Program-made: the position numbers and the translations under genes
Notes under the pieces: model-generated
The model's database searches: none
Seen by the model: the letters and a program-made list of their open reading frames with translations, nothing else
What the model was told of the DNA's origin: nothing
Source of the DNA: Steinernema hermaphroditum
Lineage: Eukaryota > Nematoda > Chromadorea > Rhabditida > Steinernematidae
Direction of reading: 5' to 3'
Assembly: GCA_030435675.1 (NCBI GenBank)
Contig: CM059622.1
Span: forward strand, 2,108,001-2,172,000
DNA length: 64,000 nucleotides
In this document: positions 63,018 to 64,000 of the stretch, piece after piece
Position numbering within the stretch: the stretch's first letter is position 1
How the letters are laid out: every line of letters starts with the position of its first letter

Positions 63018-63471
63018 ATGGACGAGCTGCCGGAACAGGTGGTGGACGCGATCGTCTCCAACCTGCCGGGCTTTCGAGTCAAGGAGCTCTTCGACCTGCC
63101 GGGCCAGTTCGGTGCCAGCGCCCGTGACCACATAGGCATGAACGGCGACCTGTGCATCGACGTCGCCTTCTACTCGGAGAACCTCGTCTTCACGTGCCAG
63201 GTCGAGTCGCTGGCCACCATGGAGCGCTCCATCCTGCCACTGGACAGCTTCGACCCCAACTACATCAAGTACCTCCGCGTCGGCGAGCTCCGCATCGCCT
63301 CGTTCCCGCGTTTCAATGGCGACGACTACGTCGACGACCCGCAGAGCTTCGCCGGCCTCCTCTACATCCTCTCGCACTGGCGCGCCTCCGTCGACCGGAC
63401 CACTCAGCTGCAGCTCTCCAACATCACCCCCATGGTGGAGGCCAAGTTGGCGCCTCTTCTCGATCACATCG
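63018..63471 (+). CDS. F-box-like protein, first coding exon (continues beyond the window)
   Basis: Begins right after a TTTTCAG acceptor with ATG and reads MDELPEQVVDAIVSNLPGFR, the LPxxvvxxIlxxLp start of an F-box, which links substrates to SKP1-cullin ubiquitin ligases. The following 130 residues (DLCIDVAFYSENLVFTCQVE, YIKYLRVGELRIASF, TTQLQLSNITPMVEAKLAPLL) look like the first part of a nematode F-box-associated region. The exon ends ATC G/GTGAGC in phase 1 at 63471. The next exon is not visible before the window ends. F-box identity is likely but rests on a short motif. Confidence 0.6.
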
Positions 63472-64000
63472 GTGAGCCCTTTAGGACTTTGAAGGTTACA
63501 AAGTGGTCAAATTCACAGAGTATTAAATGTAATCAAACGATATTATTCCGAATGGAGTTGATTTCTTTACTTCTCTTGATATATGGTTAAGGTTATATTG
63601 AGGACATTAAGACCAAAGGACATTATATTTTTTCACTGAGGAAACTTCAATATTGCAAGGGGACCTTCTGAAGTGCTCGAGGCTCACACTCACTAATGCG
63701 TGCCTATTTGTGCCTTTTTTGACTGTTTTTAGCTCGATCTGAGGCGGACACTTCAGAAGATTCCCTTGTTAGCGACTTTTAGAATATACGTAGAAAGGCA
63801 CAAATATTTCGGATATGTCTATCATGTCCCACAAAGGGGCATCTAAACAGAAGTCTGAAATTCCACTTTTGAGATCATATAGCCATGAGACCGGTTCGAA
63901 ATTAAAATGCAACAAATGGAGAAATGGAGAACGACGAAAAACCGACCGGTCTCATCAGTCTGAATTTCTGATTGGCTTTCTGGACGCCTGTAAGACTTCT
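63472..64000. other. intron sequence with inverted-repeat element at the window edge
   Basis: AT-rich. Near 63838-64000 an inverted pair (CATGAGACCGGTTCG at 63890 and CGACCGGTCTCATCAG at 63944) with ACAGAAGTCT/AGAAGTCTTAC ends marks a small foldback element that matches 60290-60350. Confidence 0.45.

Overview
The window looks like nuclear DNA of a free-living-type nematode. The evidence is many very short introns (about 40-50 nt) ending in TTTCAG, a local cluster of SXP/RAL-2-type secreted proteins (a nematode-restricted family), small secreted proteins split just after the signal peptide, and cytosolic-type tRNA genes. I do not assign a species. All gene models were assembled by hand from splice signals, reading-frame continuity and homology to families I know; none was checked by alignment or RNA data.

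Layout. 0-6 kb is gene-poor and holds an orphan Gag-like retroelement gene (minus strand). 6-11 kb holds a small membrane protein gene and two tandem polypeptide GalNAc-transferase genes (minus); the second lacks the ricin-B lectin domain. 11-17.5 kb holds two distant paralogs encoding secreted proteins with His/Cys clusters followed by Gly- or Thr/Asp/Pro-rich repeats. 17.7-28.5 kb is a cluster of SXP/RAL-2-type genes. It includes a 1.2-kb inverted duplication (19.24-20.45 kb and 25.40-26.58 kb) around a PPP1R16-type (MYPT3/TIMAP) PP1-targeting subunit gene with a C-terminal CaaX box. Two tRNA genes sit inside introns of one SXP gene. 28.5-32.8 kb is gene-poor, with GC-rich inserts, a degraded Polinton/Maverick-like DNA polymerase B fragment and foldback repeats. 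32.8-35.3 kb holds two paralogous multi-pass membrane proteins, a tRNA-Thr and a MITE with target-site duplication.

36.7-41.9 kb holds a further tRNA-Asp, another SXP-type gene, a reading frame interrupted by one in-frame TGA, a tRNA-Asp pseudogene, a secreted six-Cys protein, a small CxxC-type protein, a three-finger C2H2 protein and a small secreted protein. 42.1-45.8 kb holds an ECH1-like dienoyl-CoA isomerase gene tail-to-tail with a mitochondrial pyruvate dehydrogenase kinase gene. A long PDK intron contains an unrelated intronless gene on the opposite strand. 47-53 kb holds a secreted protein, a Ser/Pro-rich protein and a zinc-finger protein. 53.6-58.6 kb holds an ELOVL-type fatty-acid elongase and an acid ceramidase whose first intron contains a young 1.1-kb long-inverted-repeat element. 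59-60.1 kb holds a tandem pair of small Cys-rich secreted prepropeptides. The window ends with a GC-rich promoter-like island and the first coding exon of an F-box-like gene that runs off the end.

How they fit together. The lipid and mitochondrial genes (elongase, acid ceramidase, ECH1-like, PDK) are ordinary housekeeping functions placed near one another with no sign of an operon. The secreted families (SXP/RAL-2 plus low-complexity tails, His/Cys repeat proteins, Cys-rich prepropeptides) are the lineage-specific, fast-evolving part and the best place to look for undescribed biology.
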